From: Paraspadella gotoi
Taxonomy: Eukaryota; Chaetognatha
NCBI GenBank assembly: GCA_051294375.1
Contig: CM119265.1
Span: 13,136,124-13,200,123, forward strand
DNA: 64,000 nucleotides
Reading direction: 5' to 3'
In this document: positions 42,020 through 54,388 of the stretch, one piece after another
Numbering within the stretch: position 1 is the first letter of the stretch
Layout of the letters: each line of letters opens with the position of its first letter
Made by a program: the position numbers and the translations under genes
Notes under the pieces: model-generated
Told to the model about the DNA's origin: nothing
The model's database searches: none
What the model saw: only the letters and a program-made list of their open reading frames with translations

Positions 42020-42697
42020 TTCCCCCCCGAAGGAAAAAACAAAAAAATGTACAAAAAAACCTAATAAAAGAGTTATCGCTAAGTAAATAAGGTAAAGCAA
42101 GGATTTAAAAGTAACAGAGAGCGTTTATTTTGAAAAATTTCACGGCAATTATTTGACATAGTTCTTTAAATAAGAGTTTATAACTTTATATACTTTCAAT
42201 ATAGAAATGTCACTGCAAAAAACTTTGTGGGTGATTTTTTGAGCATTATTTACTTTTATGTGTAAAGGGATATTGAGTTTCTTAAAATGAGCTATTAAAA
42301 TAAACTAAAACTAAATGTAAAGGAATACCACTAAGTACTTAAATGTAAGGAGGCAGTTATGTTGAAAAAAACATATTTCGTTACAAAATTAACGGAGTAC
42401 ATATAAGTGACAAGGAGCCTTGTAAAAAACTTCTAAGAAATGGTCCAAAACAAGTTGCGGAAAAAAAATACGACGAAGCTAATAGACCAATTGACCAATG
42501 TCCATTAGACATTGGAAAAGCATGCTTCATGGGATAAACGCGACCGCAATCCGGCAATACTTGGGATCTGAACGTGATTGATCATTGACCAACGCCATGG
42601 GACCTTGAATAAAAAAAAAAGACCAGTTTGTGGCTTGATTCAAATTTCGACTTTCAGCACCGCGCAACAACTTGATCGAACCTGAGCGTCACGGCTC

Positions 42698-45179
42698 TCA
42701 ATGCAGTCTCGACTTGATCGGGTTGGCGCGTTCGCCGCTGGTGAAGTAAATCCAGTAGACGATGTTGAAGACGAGGAAGACGAGAGGGAATATGAAGCGG
42801 GAAATTTCGTCGCAGCGACGGGCGCGGGTCGCGGGGTCGCCGGAGCTCGAAGGGTTGTCCTGGGAAACGGGAGAGAGAAAACGTTTTAAGATTTTATTCA
42901 AGCTTTTCGTTTGTATTTTAATTTTATATACTACGGCAACAGCCGGGTTGCCTGTGATGCCCATTGGGATGGGGCATCTCGCTGTGTGCTTTTAGGGGCT
43001 TTACGACCCAACGGTATTTTGCGAATGTCGACGTGAGGCGGTGTGAGTATACCGCCACAATACTTCAATTTTAGTCTATCGACGAATTCAATATTTTTAT
43101 GGTTTGATGAGAACTGATTAAATTAATTGAATTCTTCATAAATTAACGAATTTTTAAAGCCATAAAACGACGGAATCCCACCTCCGATTCTTTGTTCTTT
43201 CTCCTCCAGGGCAGAGTTTTAATTCCGGTGTAAGAGATGAGGATCGAATGAGCGATCGCGTACTCCACCAGCGCCACAGACACCAATAACTGCAAATTAA
43301 TTTATACTCAATTTAATTTTTCACAATAGCTCAAGTGAGGGGATAAAAGAACTGGCAATTGGCCAGAGAGGGCCTTTACTCATCGGCCTTCCTGTATTTC
43401 CCTATGCCCTCAAACGTACTATGACTAGAACCAGTGATATTTGAATAGTAAATATACATATAATATATATATATATATGTGTTTAATATTTCCTCACCAA
43501 ACAAGTGATCATCCAAATATCGACGGCTTTCACGTACGAGACCCTCGGCAGGGAATTTCTCACCCCGGCCGACTGCGTGATCGTCGTTAAAATCGTCAAA
43601 AAACCTGAAAATATCCGTCGAGTCAAAAAAACAAACTTCGATCGATTCATATATATATCCGCCGCAATAAGGGAGTGGTCTCTTCATACAATTGAAACAT
43701 TCTTTGAAACATTATACCACTTCATTGATAGGGAAGCCAGATACTCTGGATGTGAATAAACAATCTGTGAGAAAGTCTTGATCGAAAGTCAGGGGCAAGA
43801 TAGCTTATTTATTAAATGAATGGATAATTTTTATATTGGTTGTACCAATTTCATAAAATGGACCGACCGATGCAAATTCTCGCGGGAACGGCTTTGAGGT
43901 CGATCCAAAACGCGATCCACGACAGGACGACGACGACGAACGAAGGAGCGTAGACCGAGAAGAAGTAGTAACCGAATCTCCGAGTGAAATGAAAAGTCAC
44001 GCGAAGGAAAGGATAATTTCCGACGGTGTAGTTGTATTGACCCCTGAAGGTGAATGGTAAGGGAACAAACGTTGTTTAATATCATGTTAGAGTGGACGAA
44101 TCAAGTAATCAATCAATTATTATACTAAAAAAAATTAATCAATCAAAATAAGCAATTTTTCAATTAAACATTCATTCAATAAATCAATCAATCATTCAAT
44201 CGTTAATCCATAAAAAAAATCACTTTGTGTAAGTCGTCTTGTCCAGGTCAAACTCAGGCACCAAATCGTAGTCCCCGATGTCTTCGTTGATCTCGACAGG
44301 ATGCTCTTGGATCCAAAATAGTTGCAAGTCAGTTTCGTCGTAGGCGACTGCGTCAAATTACAAAGATATTTGCAAATACAATAAACCATTGACCAAAGTT
44401 TAAATTCGTTCGCGAAAAATTTTAATTAAAGAATTTAATTTGAAAAATATCATGTTTGCTTCTTACACGATTCCAATTCCATGGGACAAGCTTGATCGTC
44501 GAGCGGGAAATCGTGGAGATACATCGGACAACTCAGGGTTATGGAGATTCTGTGGCAAACAGCAATCGTGCCAGACTATTGTACAATTGGCGAAATTTGA
44601 TTGATTTCGTTTGACAAAACTCGCCTCATACTGCTGGTTACGTTGCCATCCGGTTTGATCTTCAACATGTGATTTTCTTTGGTGAGTTTGTGAAATGAAC
44701 CCGACTTTTCGTTAACGAAGAACGGATCCGGTGACCAAAACTGAAATTCCAATTACATTCGGGATATAAAAATTGTTGATTCAAAGGCAAAAGGTTTTAT
44801 TTTCGCCTACCACCTCTTTATACAGATTCCCGTCGACGTTCAAAACATCGCGTCCATATTTGGAGCCGTAGGCCAACCTCGGGTCGTTCCAGTACAAGCG
44901 TAGATACATCTTTACCTTAAATTCCTGCAGCGGGAGAAATTATTGAAAGTTAGTAAAAAGAATGAAACGTATATAATTTGGTTTACTCACCATGTTTATT
45001 TCATTGATGGAATCCAAACTATTAATGTACATTTGAACGGAAACATTTACTGGTTCACCTAGAATGAAAATGTTGTTAAGAAGAAATAGTTTGAACTGGT
45101 GAGGAGAGATCAGGACTCACCAGATTCAAAATTGGGTCGAGTGTCCTTGTCATAATCTTGAATAAGGTCTTTGATGACT
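42698..45179 (-). CDS. Anion-selective Cys-loop ligand-gated channel subunit (5' end missing)
   Basis: Ten exons encode 370 residues to the stop: 45121-45179, 44991-45058, 44814-44924, 44625-44740, 44467-44549, 44224-44347, 43868-44043, 43498-43604, 43182-43289 and 42698-42859. The Cys-loop is canonical ([21 protein letters not shown] region). A loop has [15 protein letters not shown]1 follows [18 protein letters not shown] before M2 marks an anion-selective channel, and M2 reads [12 protein letters not shown]3 is [18 protein letters not shown] and M4 is [18 protein letters not shown]. The second cysteine pair of glycine and GluCl receptors is absent, so it is closer to GABA-type or orphan chloride channels. 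The M3-M4 loop is only about 35 residues. The intron at 44624 uses a GC donor. No exon with a signal peptide was found upstream, so the 5' end remains open. The ligand cannot be told. Confidence 0.93.
42890..43075 (-). repeat. Dispersed repeat B, copy 2
   Basis: This is the inverted partner of 39460-39795. It lies in the last intron of the Cys-loop receptor gene and ends at a GGCGGTGTGAGTATACCGCC block. Confidence 0.75.
43820..43850 (+). repeat. 31-bp sequence repeated in inverted form at 61944-61974
   Basis: The two stretches are exact reverse complements of each other over 31 bases. This copy is in the intron just after the M1 exon of the Cys-loop receptor. Confidence 0.85.
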
Positions 45180-48100
45180 CTAAAAATGTAAATAGAATAC
45201 TTATTGTAATATAATTATTTTAATTTTAAAAAAAATAATTCGTAATGATTCTGTATTTTTAAGTAAAAGAACCAAATATGATATAATATTTTGATATCAT
45301 ATTTCGTTTAATAGGGCTTCATTCTAATCTAAAATTCACTCGCATGCATACAATATAATCCGCGCGATTAAAAAAAAATACTTTCAATGTTAAGAAACTA
45401 CGCAATTATATAATATATATGACACGATGAAAAATAATGTGGCGAAACGGTCTCGTGCTGATTTTGTCCCTTTAAAATCGTTTCTGAGCCAAATTAATTG
45501 ATCACTACTTTTGGTAATATGTGCGATATACACTACAGGACATATCTGTATCTGACCATAACCCTTGACCATCAACAAAAAAGCTAACTAGATCAAAAAT
45601 AGTAAAAAAGATGAAGCAATATAGCTCGAAACGCTTACAAAATTTTAGACCATTGCTTTTATAAATGCAAAAAAAATATTAATATTATTAAAACAAAACT
45701 TTAACGACAACCTAATAGTTAACCGAGACCAAGATGAATATTTTTTACCCATCATTTCTTCAATTTATATGAATCATTTGTTTGTAATTGGTCAATTAAT
45801 CTAAATAACAATATGACAAATTCATTTTCAATTTTCTTTATGAATGGAAGTTTTCTCTGCTTACTCCCCTTGTGTCTAATTATCTAATATTTTAAAGGTA
45901 TTTTCAAAAACCTTATATAATTACTATATTTTTCACTTTTTTTTAATTCTTTCAAACAAAAACAACATCATAAAAACATTTTAAATTAATAAAAAAAAAT
46001 TGATTGAATGATTTTGGAAAAAAATTCTAAAAATTCTTAAAAAAAATCAGCCTCTAGCCTTTAGATTTTTCTAGAGGCTGATTTTTTTATTTTTTTGATA
46101 TTTTAATTTTCTATGCAAAACCATTATTCTCAATGAGCATAGGTTGGATGAAATTTTTTTCCCAACAATTTGAAAAAATTTCAACTTGTCTAATTAGGCT
46201 TTTTTGGGGGAAATAAATAAATAAATTATTATACGATGGGTACATCTGAAAGTGATATGTCTCTAAATGACAAAAAAATTTTCTTCAAGTTTTATTTTGA
46301 AATTTAAGTATTGTACCAACAGAAATAAGTGAGATACTCCCGCTTTGCCGAAATTTTTATTTAACAAAGATTTGTACTGCGTAATTTAAAAAACATTATT
46401 TTTTTAAATAACTTTTGAAAGAAAAGAGGTAGCAAGGTGGATGTGGTATCAAATTAAAGCCCTAATCATGGACACCTTTCTAAAAGAGTTTTATTAAATT
46501 AAATCCATAAATCTTTACACAGCTTTTGTTTAAATCAGAGTTAAAAGTATAACAGTTGTTTGCTTTAAAAATTTTAATGAAGACATATGAAATTTTTTCT
46601 TTTCTTTTGTAATTTGAAAAAGGAAAGACTGAATTACATTTTGTTTATTATTAAATTTTTTTATTCCATAAAATTGCTTATATTTTTCAGTTAAAGTAAA
46701 AAACAAGCAAAAATTTATGTTGTAGCTTGATAAAATATATTTTAAAATATTAAAAATGATAAATACAAAAATGTTTTCAGCTTGATATAAACAGTCTGGA
46801 CATCTACCTTCTTGTCTGTGAAAAAAAAATCGTCATTTTTCATTATCTTTAACTGCAAACTAAAAGCTTGACACACTGCTTGTTTATCATATTAAAGTTG
46901 TAAAAAATTGTATAGCTGACAAAGCAAAACATCATTGTGTTAATTTGTATTGATAATTTTTTTTAAATATAGCAAGGAATTTAATTTTATTATTTATCAT
47001 CCATTTTAATTAAGAAAAAATATTTCTCGTAATAGCCCATTGGAAAGGGTTCATTGACTGACTTAATGATAAAATTTTTTAGATTTCTTTACTGCCCCCA
47101 TTTCACAAGATATTAAAAGTCATGGTTATCATGTCAAAAAGTCCAGATTATCTGTACCCTTTCTGCAACCTGCATTCCAAATTTTCTTTTTTTCCCTTTC
47201 AAATGTATTAAATAAAAAAAATTATTTGAGAGAACAATCGGCGTGGAGGATGCTATTGGTAAGCCTTAGTTACCCCACTTCCCGATCGAATTTTTAAATG
47301 AGGTTTTTTTTCCATCTATTTGAGACATAACACTAACTATTAGTACTATTATTTTTTTAAATTTTTTTCTATTACAATTCTATGAATAAATATGAATAAG
47401 TAACTTTTTAAAAAAATTTATCATCTTTCACCCTATATTCAGTCATATCAAAAAAACAAAAAAGATTTTGCATTGATATTTTGGATATCAGCATATGAAA
47501 CTATAACGTTTTAAAAAATAAAAAGAAATATAATAATATTGAACAGTGAATTTTTTTTATGCACGGAACAGTAACGTTACGCCATTTTTCATTGTGTCAT
47601 ATTCAACAAAATCGAAAAAGAAAGAGCTTGCAGGTGAGTTAGATAAAGTAAATTAAGATGCTACTGTAATTTGTGGAACTGTCAAACAATTTTCATTTGG
47701 TAACGCACTTCTTCCCACATTATTGGTTGGGCGTGATTCTAAAATGTTATATATTTTCTGTCATTATTATTAGTGCCCACAACGAGTTGGACTCGGCTAA
47801 ATTAATATAAAAGAAATTACATTCTCGTTCCGAAACATAGTTAGCGGAAAAGTTAATTGGACTGTGTGTCAAAGGTAAAAATGAAAATAAAATAGACTGA
47901 ACCTAAACGAAAAGTGAGTTTTTGATACCAAATATGACTCACCCTTTATTTTTTCCACTGAAAATACATATTATAAACGTTTGGCAACGAAAGGAATTGA
48001 TGTAGTATACAAAAAGAATGACAAATAATTAATTACCCTTTTCTATCATCTATCGAACTTTTATTGACAATTGTATTTTTTTATGACGCTTTACGTATGA

Positions 48101-48511
48101 GATTAGAAAGTTATAATTCACCCAAAAGCATCAGGGATTCAACATATATCGCGGTAAAAAAAATCTAAAAAAGTCCTACCTATTGCATGAAGCCGTTTCC
48201 CAGGTAGCCAAGGTATGCAACAGAAGCAAATAAATCGATAATGTGTTTTGCAACATTTTTTTTTGTTAAAAAAAAAAGGTAAAAAGAAACGCTTCTTGTA
48301 TTCCTATCGACTTTGGTTTCGACAATAATGCAAGTTTTCGTTTTTAAAGGTTTCGTGTCGAACGCGCTCGATCGACGCAGCGAAAGATGAGCGTCAAAAA
48401 TCATCAAGTTCACTACAGATGCTTCGTTTATTTTTTATGCTTGTTTCGATTTAGTTAGAAATACATTCTTAATTCCGTCAGTATTTGTATTGACTGTTGT
48501 TACGAAAATTG
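45180..48511. other. AT-rich, gene-free interval
   Basis: More than 3 kb of A/T-dominated sequence contains no exon-like stretch. The missing first exon or exons of the Cys-loop receptor should lie here or further upstream. A 17-bp hairpin is present at 46041-46087. Confidence 0.75.
46041..46087. repeat. 17-bp perfect inverted repeat (hairpin)
   Basis: AAAAAATCAGCCTCTAG at 46041-46057 pairs with CTAGAGGCTGATTTTTT at 46071-46087 across a 13-base loop. It is flanked by A and T runs and lies far from any gene. Confidence 0.92.
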
Positions 48512-48796
48512 TTATTTTCCCCCCGTGTCCTTGCAGAATTGCTTAACCTGTGCAACTTTCATCACAAAACTACGTTTATCAGTACAATAATCACGAGCTC
48601 CTAAAGATAATTTTTTCATCACTGTGAAGTCGGGTTGGAGGGGTGATGCGTCCATAAAGAGGCGATTAAACTCTGGCTCTAGGCCATAGGGCCGGAAGGC
48701 ATTATTTTTTAGCGTCCGAAACAAACATATGATTGTTATAATCGATAACAGATTTACTCCTTCCGACTTTTTCGCGATGCAACTGAAAAGATGCAA
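48512..48796 (-). CDS. Hypothetical small protein or single exon
   Basis: An open frame of 94 codons has a mixed, protein-like composition. It contains a hydrophobic stretch (LLSIITIICLFRTL), then PYGLEPEFNRLFMDASPLQPDF and a Lys-rich end with three cysteines. A splice-acceptor-like TTTTCAG overlaps its fourth to sixth codons, so it may be the last exon of a larger gene. I do not recognise it. The flanking DNA is AT-rich and no partner exon was found. Confidence 0.3.
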   Translation of the reverse strand: MHLFSCIAKKSEGVNLLSIITIICLFRTLKNNAFRPYGLEPEFNRLFMDASPLQPDFTVMKKLSLGARDYCTDKRSFVMKVAQVKQFCKDTGGK

Positions 48797-50326
48797 AGGT
48801 AGAGCTCAAAAAAAAAAAAAAGAAAAAAAAGAATTTGATGAGAAATGAATATCGCGGGTCAGTGTCCCTTCACCGGGACAGCCGATCGGCATTAAATTTG
48901 TACCTTGAATTATTTGACGTACAGGTTTAATGTATTTTTTAAAGCTTATCGTAAATTGCTGGTTGGGTTTACTTATCTCAAGGTTCATTACTAAAATTTT
49001 TCTGTCTTTTTTATCTTTCTCTCAAACATTAACCCTCTCAGCCTTTCATCGTCTCTCTATAATAAACTCTTTTTAGCATTAACTCTGACATCTCGGCCTT
49101 GCGCTCTTTTAACGAAGATCCGCAAAGGCACAAGACTGAATGCTCGGCCGAGATGAAAAATCTTGAAAGAACTTCAAATCGATTAAAGGTTTAAATGCTA
49201 CAAAAACAAATAAATTTAAAAAAAATACTCGAATGAAAAATAATAAAAATAATTGTATTTCGCTGTGAAATCTTCACTCGTCATTCACTTAGTTCGTTAC
49301 TTCACCTTCGGGAAAATCCTCGGCAAAACCGTGATTTTTTTTCTTTTCTTATCTCCGGTTATCATCGAGATCAACACATTCCAGACATCATCCACCGGCT
49401 CCGCGAAATTCGACTTTAGCGAATCGAATTACAGTCTCGAGTCAAAATACATATATATCGAAGTGTACGATCTCTTTCATACGCCCTAATAAGCTCCATG
49501 TGTTTTCTCTTGTTCACTTTTTTTCTCTCAAAATTAAAAACAAATATTTTTTTTTTATTTAAAATTTGATTTGCGATTTCGCGTTTGGTTCACGAGGCAG
49601 CGCGGGTTTTCCTCCCGAACATAAATAAGACATAAATCTTCGCTTTTCTCGTCTATCGAACGAACGATCGTTGGTCCGCGTAAAAGTCGGTTCGCCACGG
49701 TCACGAAGCTAGGAGGTCGTGACAGGACGTGATCGTTAGTTTGGTGAAGTTTGTGTATTGTAAGAAAGTCAGAAACTAAACTTTACCTATATACTTTGAT
49801 TGGAAAACTAACAAAAGAAAAACTTCGACGTATTCTCCATTCGATCAACCACATCATCTTCACTCATCGCTCATCAGACAGTCGATTTTGTAAATTTTAT
49901 CAAAACAGAAACTCAGATAGTTTTTTTCATCACCTTCTCTCGCATCATGTGAACTCAACGCGCAAAGAATCACGACCGACCCGACCCCACGCCATTCCTC
50001 TCGTAGATATAGCGTCGAGTCCAGAACTAAACTCGAGAGACCTTCGCCCCAACTACCGTCGCGCAGACGCTCGAAACATGTCGGCTTTCATCAAAAAGAT
50101 TTTTTTTTACCGATCACGAGACTTGCAAGTTTAATTCGATCGAAAACTCGGAAGGTTTTCTGTACCTTTTTTAATTAAAATGTTTTTTAAAACAAAAAAA
50201 ACCTCGGTTCGAAATTTTTTTTTTTTTTTGGTAACGAAAATAAAAATATTCTAGTCAAGCCAAGTAATTTTATTTACTGTTAAAGGTTGATTAATATGCT
50301 CGGGTTTTTAAAATCGGTGATTAAAA
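48797..50326. other. Intergenic, weak exon-like stretches only
   Basis: A plus-strand frame at 49330-49489 ending SKYIYIEVYDLFHTP and another near 49930-50130 have some protein-like composition. They lack clear starts, splice sites or family matches. Poly-T and poly-A runs are frequent. Confidence 0.4.
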
Positions 50327-52002
50327 TCAGCAGTCGTAACTCCTTCTATATTGGTCCAGAGGCGTGCCCTTGTAGTTCGTCTCCGCTGGCAACACGTCAG
50401 TCGCGATGACGGAAAGGACTTCCTCTCGCGTGCACGGCGCGTGCGAGAGCGTGGAAGTGCGCGCGTAAGTCGGCGTCGAGTAGCACCAATGCTCCGTTTT
50501 AATGAGCGTATAAATGATCTTGTCCACCTCCTCGTCCCAAAAGTCCACCATGACTCTTAATTAAAAAAAAACATAATTCATTTAATTCTTAATTAATTTT
50601 TTTGGGATTTATTTTAGTAGTTTGCAGTTATAAATTAAAACCCAACTGCGTATATATTTGAACAATGGATGTGTGCATGAATTTTTAAAAAAACCACTAT
50701 TACTTGATCGATCCTTTCGTAAGTTGCGGCACCATCGGCATCTTGGATCGGCCGAACCAGGTCTTCAAGCCGGCCTCGGATTTGATGGAACCGTCGCGGA
50801 TGCAGTGGAGAGGGAAGGAATCGAAGGTTTGAGTGAAGAAGAATTCCTCGGAGAAAGCCAGAGGGCGCAGGATGGAGAAATAATCGTTGATTTTATGACC
50901 TTAAAATCAAAGAAATAATCCGAATTTAATTAATCATTCGTTTAAATAAATGAAAAAGAAAAGAAAAGAAATTAAACAAAAAAGTTATTTTTAATTATCG
51001 ATCGCTAACTAATGTGAAAAAAAATATAGAGTAATGAAGAGACAGAAGTAATTGTTATGAGTTAGTGACAGACTGAGCTTCGGATCAGGCTGTAACACCC
51101 TGTCATAGGCGGGTTAAGAGTGCAGTCCCTCTTAACTGCTAGTCGGCCTCCGGGATTGAACCCATGGTCTGTGGGTTGGGAGGCGAATGACTTGCCTCCA
51201 GCACCAATTGTCGCTGGGGGCTTTTTATTTCACAATAATAACAATAAAGATCCGTCTCTTCTTCCAATCTTAACGAAAATAAATTTCATTAACCAGTTGT
51301 TAACCCAAAGTTATCTTCCTACGAAATATTGAATGAAGTATTTGTACCCGATGACTCCATGTTCTTTCTAATATCCATCAGTTCGACGTTGTAGTTGGCC
51401 AACTGAACCGTTCGTCTTTCCTTCAAGATTCGATTGTAAAATCCCTGAGAAATTGCGTCAACCAGTAAAATGAAGAAAAAAAAAGGAAACAAAAAAATTG
51501 AGTGAACGAAGAAAAAGGAACGAAAAAAGAAAACCGATGCTATAAATGTAGCTAGTACCTGCATCAATCCGTAGATAGAATGAAGGTAGAGTCTGACGTC
51601 GGTCACGTGTTCAACTGTTTCCATGCGCCGCGCTTCCTGGTTATGAAGCGCCCAATAGTTTTGGATCTTTTTCGGCGGACCGGAAAGAAAAAAAAAATCG
51701 GTAGTCGACTAGAAATAGATAAATATAGACGGCGTTACCTTGGTAACCCTGATGATGAAGTCTTTGTCGATGGTTGGTATTTTATCGACTGGTTTTCCCA
51801 TGAATGACGTCATGGAGTGAAGATCGTCCAAAACTCCTTTGTTGAGGCTTTTCTGAGCGGCCAGAAGCTGTTCCGCCTTGTCCTGATTATCAACATTTAA
51901 AAAAAATTATAAACAATCTATAAAATATAAACAAATAAACAAATTAAACTATCCGAGTAATTGATGTGTTTTTTTTCTTTGGGCTTGCACAATTTCACTC
52001 TG

Positions 52003-52093
<91 letters not shown>

Positions 52094-54388
52094 TCTCAAA
52101 AATATAAACCATGGCGTCGGCGATGTCGTCGAGCGCCGTCTTCGTCTCTCTCTCCGCGGCGTCGATCTTGATCCTCATCTGCCTCGCGCCTTCGATCGTA
52201 GTCACGATGTTCGCCACGCAGAGCGCCATGTTGGCGAAGTTGGTGATCTGCGCCAACGCGCTGAACCCGTAGTAGCTGAGAGAATGATCAGTAGATTAAG
52301 TTCCTTTTTCAAATGAGGATAGTAATTAATCAAATGGAAGATAAAATGAAATCTAATGAACAACCAATCGATCAATCAACTTAGAAATAAATTAAATGGC
52401 CAATCAATAAATCGAAAGAACACTCACTTGATAAATAAATAAATAAAAACAATAAACAAATAAAAAAACTTTATCAATCAATAATTCAAGCAAGCGAACG
52501 TTCTTTCAATCCAACCACCAATCAACGAATAAATTAACCGACAAATAAATCAACCAATCAATCGATCAACCAATCACCCGATCTTGTTCCAAGTGACCCC
52601 GTTATTCTCGAATCTTTGCGCCGAAAGATCCAACGATTTTTTGATATCGGTGAAAAACTGCTCGAAGTTTTTGAAGGCCTCGGCAAGTTTCTTGATGACC
52701 TTGACTCCGATCCCGTGGGGGTTGGAGGGAATCTCGGCCACCTCGAGATCCTTGAGGACGTCAAAAGGATTTCGATCCTCGGTGGATTTGATGAACCGAT
52801 CGAAATCGTCGTCATTCATCGTCTTCGTGACGTCGACGAGCCGTTGGAGCGTCCCCGTCAACTCCATCTTGTGGAGGAATTCGTCGGAGGCGCCTGGGAG
52901 GAGGGACAACACAACATTCAGAGGCTACAGCTATTGACTGCACTTTCTGATCAATTCCGCCGTACGTTAGTTTCCCTTCTACCTTCCTTGACCCGAACGA
53001 GATTGGCCTCTTGGAGGCAAAGGTCTTCCGTCTTTTGTTTGACTTTCTCGTCAGCGAATAGACTGAGGAATCCCGCCATCCCGTGGGTTTGCGCCTAAAA
53101 AAACATATTGCGTAAAAAGAAACTATATTACTCTATTTAAAAAGTGTTACATTGACATTAAACAACCTCCTTCAACACGGTATCGGCGGCGCCTTTGGTC
53201 AAATTGGCGAAGAATTCTTTCTTCGTCCCGAATTGATATCCGAAAGTGACGTCGGTGTCTTCGCTCCTCAACAGCACCATCATGTCGGATTCCTTGTCCG
53301 CCACGTCGGGTCCAAGACCGCGCATTCCGTGTAGCAGGTCGGGCACGCATTGCGGTGCCATAGCAACGCCCAGCGCCGCGCCGAACGCCAGCTTGTTTTT
53401 GACAAAGTCGGCGATTTTTGCGTGGCGGAGATAGCGGGCGACCTTGTTGAGGTAGGCAGACGGCTTCATGCTGACGCGGAACTTGTAGTGACCCAAGTCT
53501 TCGGAGGCCTCGTCGGTCATCTCACCATGGGCCACTGGGATCACGTGTCTGGAGGAAGTTTAAATAAAAATATGTTCCAGCGAATGAAAATGTAACAAGA
53601 AAGTTATGCACGTAAGTGATATCCGCATCAACTCACTCGTCGTAGTTCATGACATCCAAGAGATCCATGATGGCGGCGTTGACAGTGATGATTCCATCGA
53701 TCTCTTCCGCGATCATCCGCATCTCCAGTCCCGAGTGGACGTTGGTCGCGTTCCACCGCAACAGCTCGTCGTTGCGGGAGATTGCCTCCAACGCGGCCGT
53801 CTTCAGTGCGTCGACCGATTTGCGTAGTTCTTCGAGTCTGGAGGATGAGAGGTTGGAAGGTTGCTGCTAAAGATTGTCTTTGCTGTAATTCAAGTAGTAT
53901 CAGAATCGGCGCTCAAAATTGGTCATTCGGAAAATGAAGTTCCAAAAATTAATTGTTATTACAAATAAAGTGATTGATGAAAATCGATTTTAATTCCCTC
54001 GTACGCACCTCGCGCAGGTTCCGGCTTTAAGACCCCCGCAGGTTTCTTCCGCCTCGACTGAGATGGAGATGCAGGTTCCCTTGAGGACGACTTCCATGAA
54101 CTGGACCATCTTAACGAGACCCCGACCGATGACCTTCCAGGCGCCGAAGGTCGTAGCCGGATGCGTGACGCCCATCGTCGACGCTAAGAAGCCACGCCCT
54201 TCGAAACGGTGACCCGGGATCAGGTCCGGAATCGTTCTCGTCGGCAATGGGATTGGAACCGCCCCGTCATATGGGGCGAACCCACGCGGTCCCGGGCGAT
54301 TGACATTGACGACCTCGCTTCGTGTCGACGGCACGATCGATGCCAAAAAGAAGGAAAATGAAAAAAATATGAAGAAATAAAAAGTCAT
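50327..54388 (-). CDS. Secreted, helix-rich protein of unknown family (776 residues)
   Basis: Eleven exons with fully consistent phases: 54009-54388, 53637-53837, 53167-53548, 52983-53094, 52578-52893, 52110-52275, 51739-51882, 51559-51666, 51348-51444, 50704-50899 and 50327-50555. The product opens with a strong signal peptide (MTFYFFIFFSFSFFLASIVPSTRS) and a Pro/Gly-rich segment. The rest looks mostly helical, with charged heptad-like stretches (LEELRKSVDALKTAALEAI; KAEQLLAAQKSLNKGVLDDL). Two hydrophobic patches stand out: LAFGAALGVAMAP in exon 3 and ALAQITNFANMALCVANIV in exon 6. About a dozen cysteines are spread along it, with a cluster near the end of exon 1. I recognise no domain. Long helices around a central hydrophobic segment are also seen in secreted structural and helical membrane-inserting proteins, but this is only a shape resemblance. 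A fragment of exon 6 is copied at 61471-61526. Confidence 0.88.
51060..51240 (-). repeat. tRNA-derived SINE-like element in an intron
   Basis: On the minus strand a perfect pol III B-box (GGTTCAATCCC, positions 51152-51162) follows, at tRNA-like distance, a partial A-box (TGGTGCTGGAGG). A GGAGGC/GCCTCC stem with a nine-base loop lies between them. It does not fold as a functional tRNA with a clear acceptor stem. It lies in intron 9 of the secreted helix-rich protein gene. The GC-rich block stands out from the AT-rich intron. Confidence 0.5.
52006..52098 (+). repeat. (TC)n microsatellite
   Basis: This long TC tract is GA on the sense strand of the gene at 50327-54388, and lies 11 bp inside the intron after the exon 6 donor. 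Confidence 0.98.
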
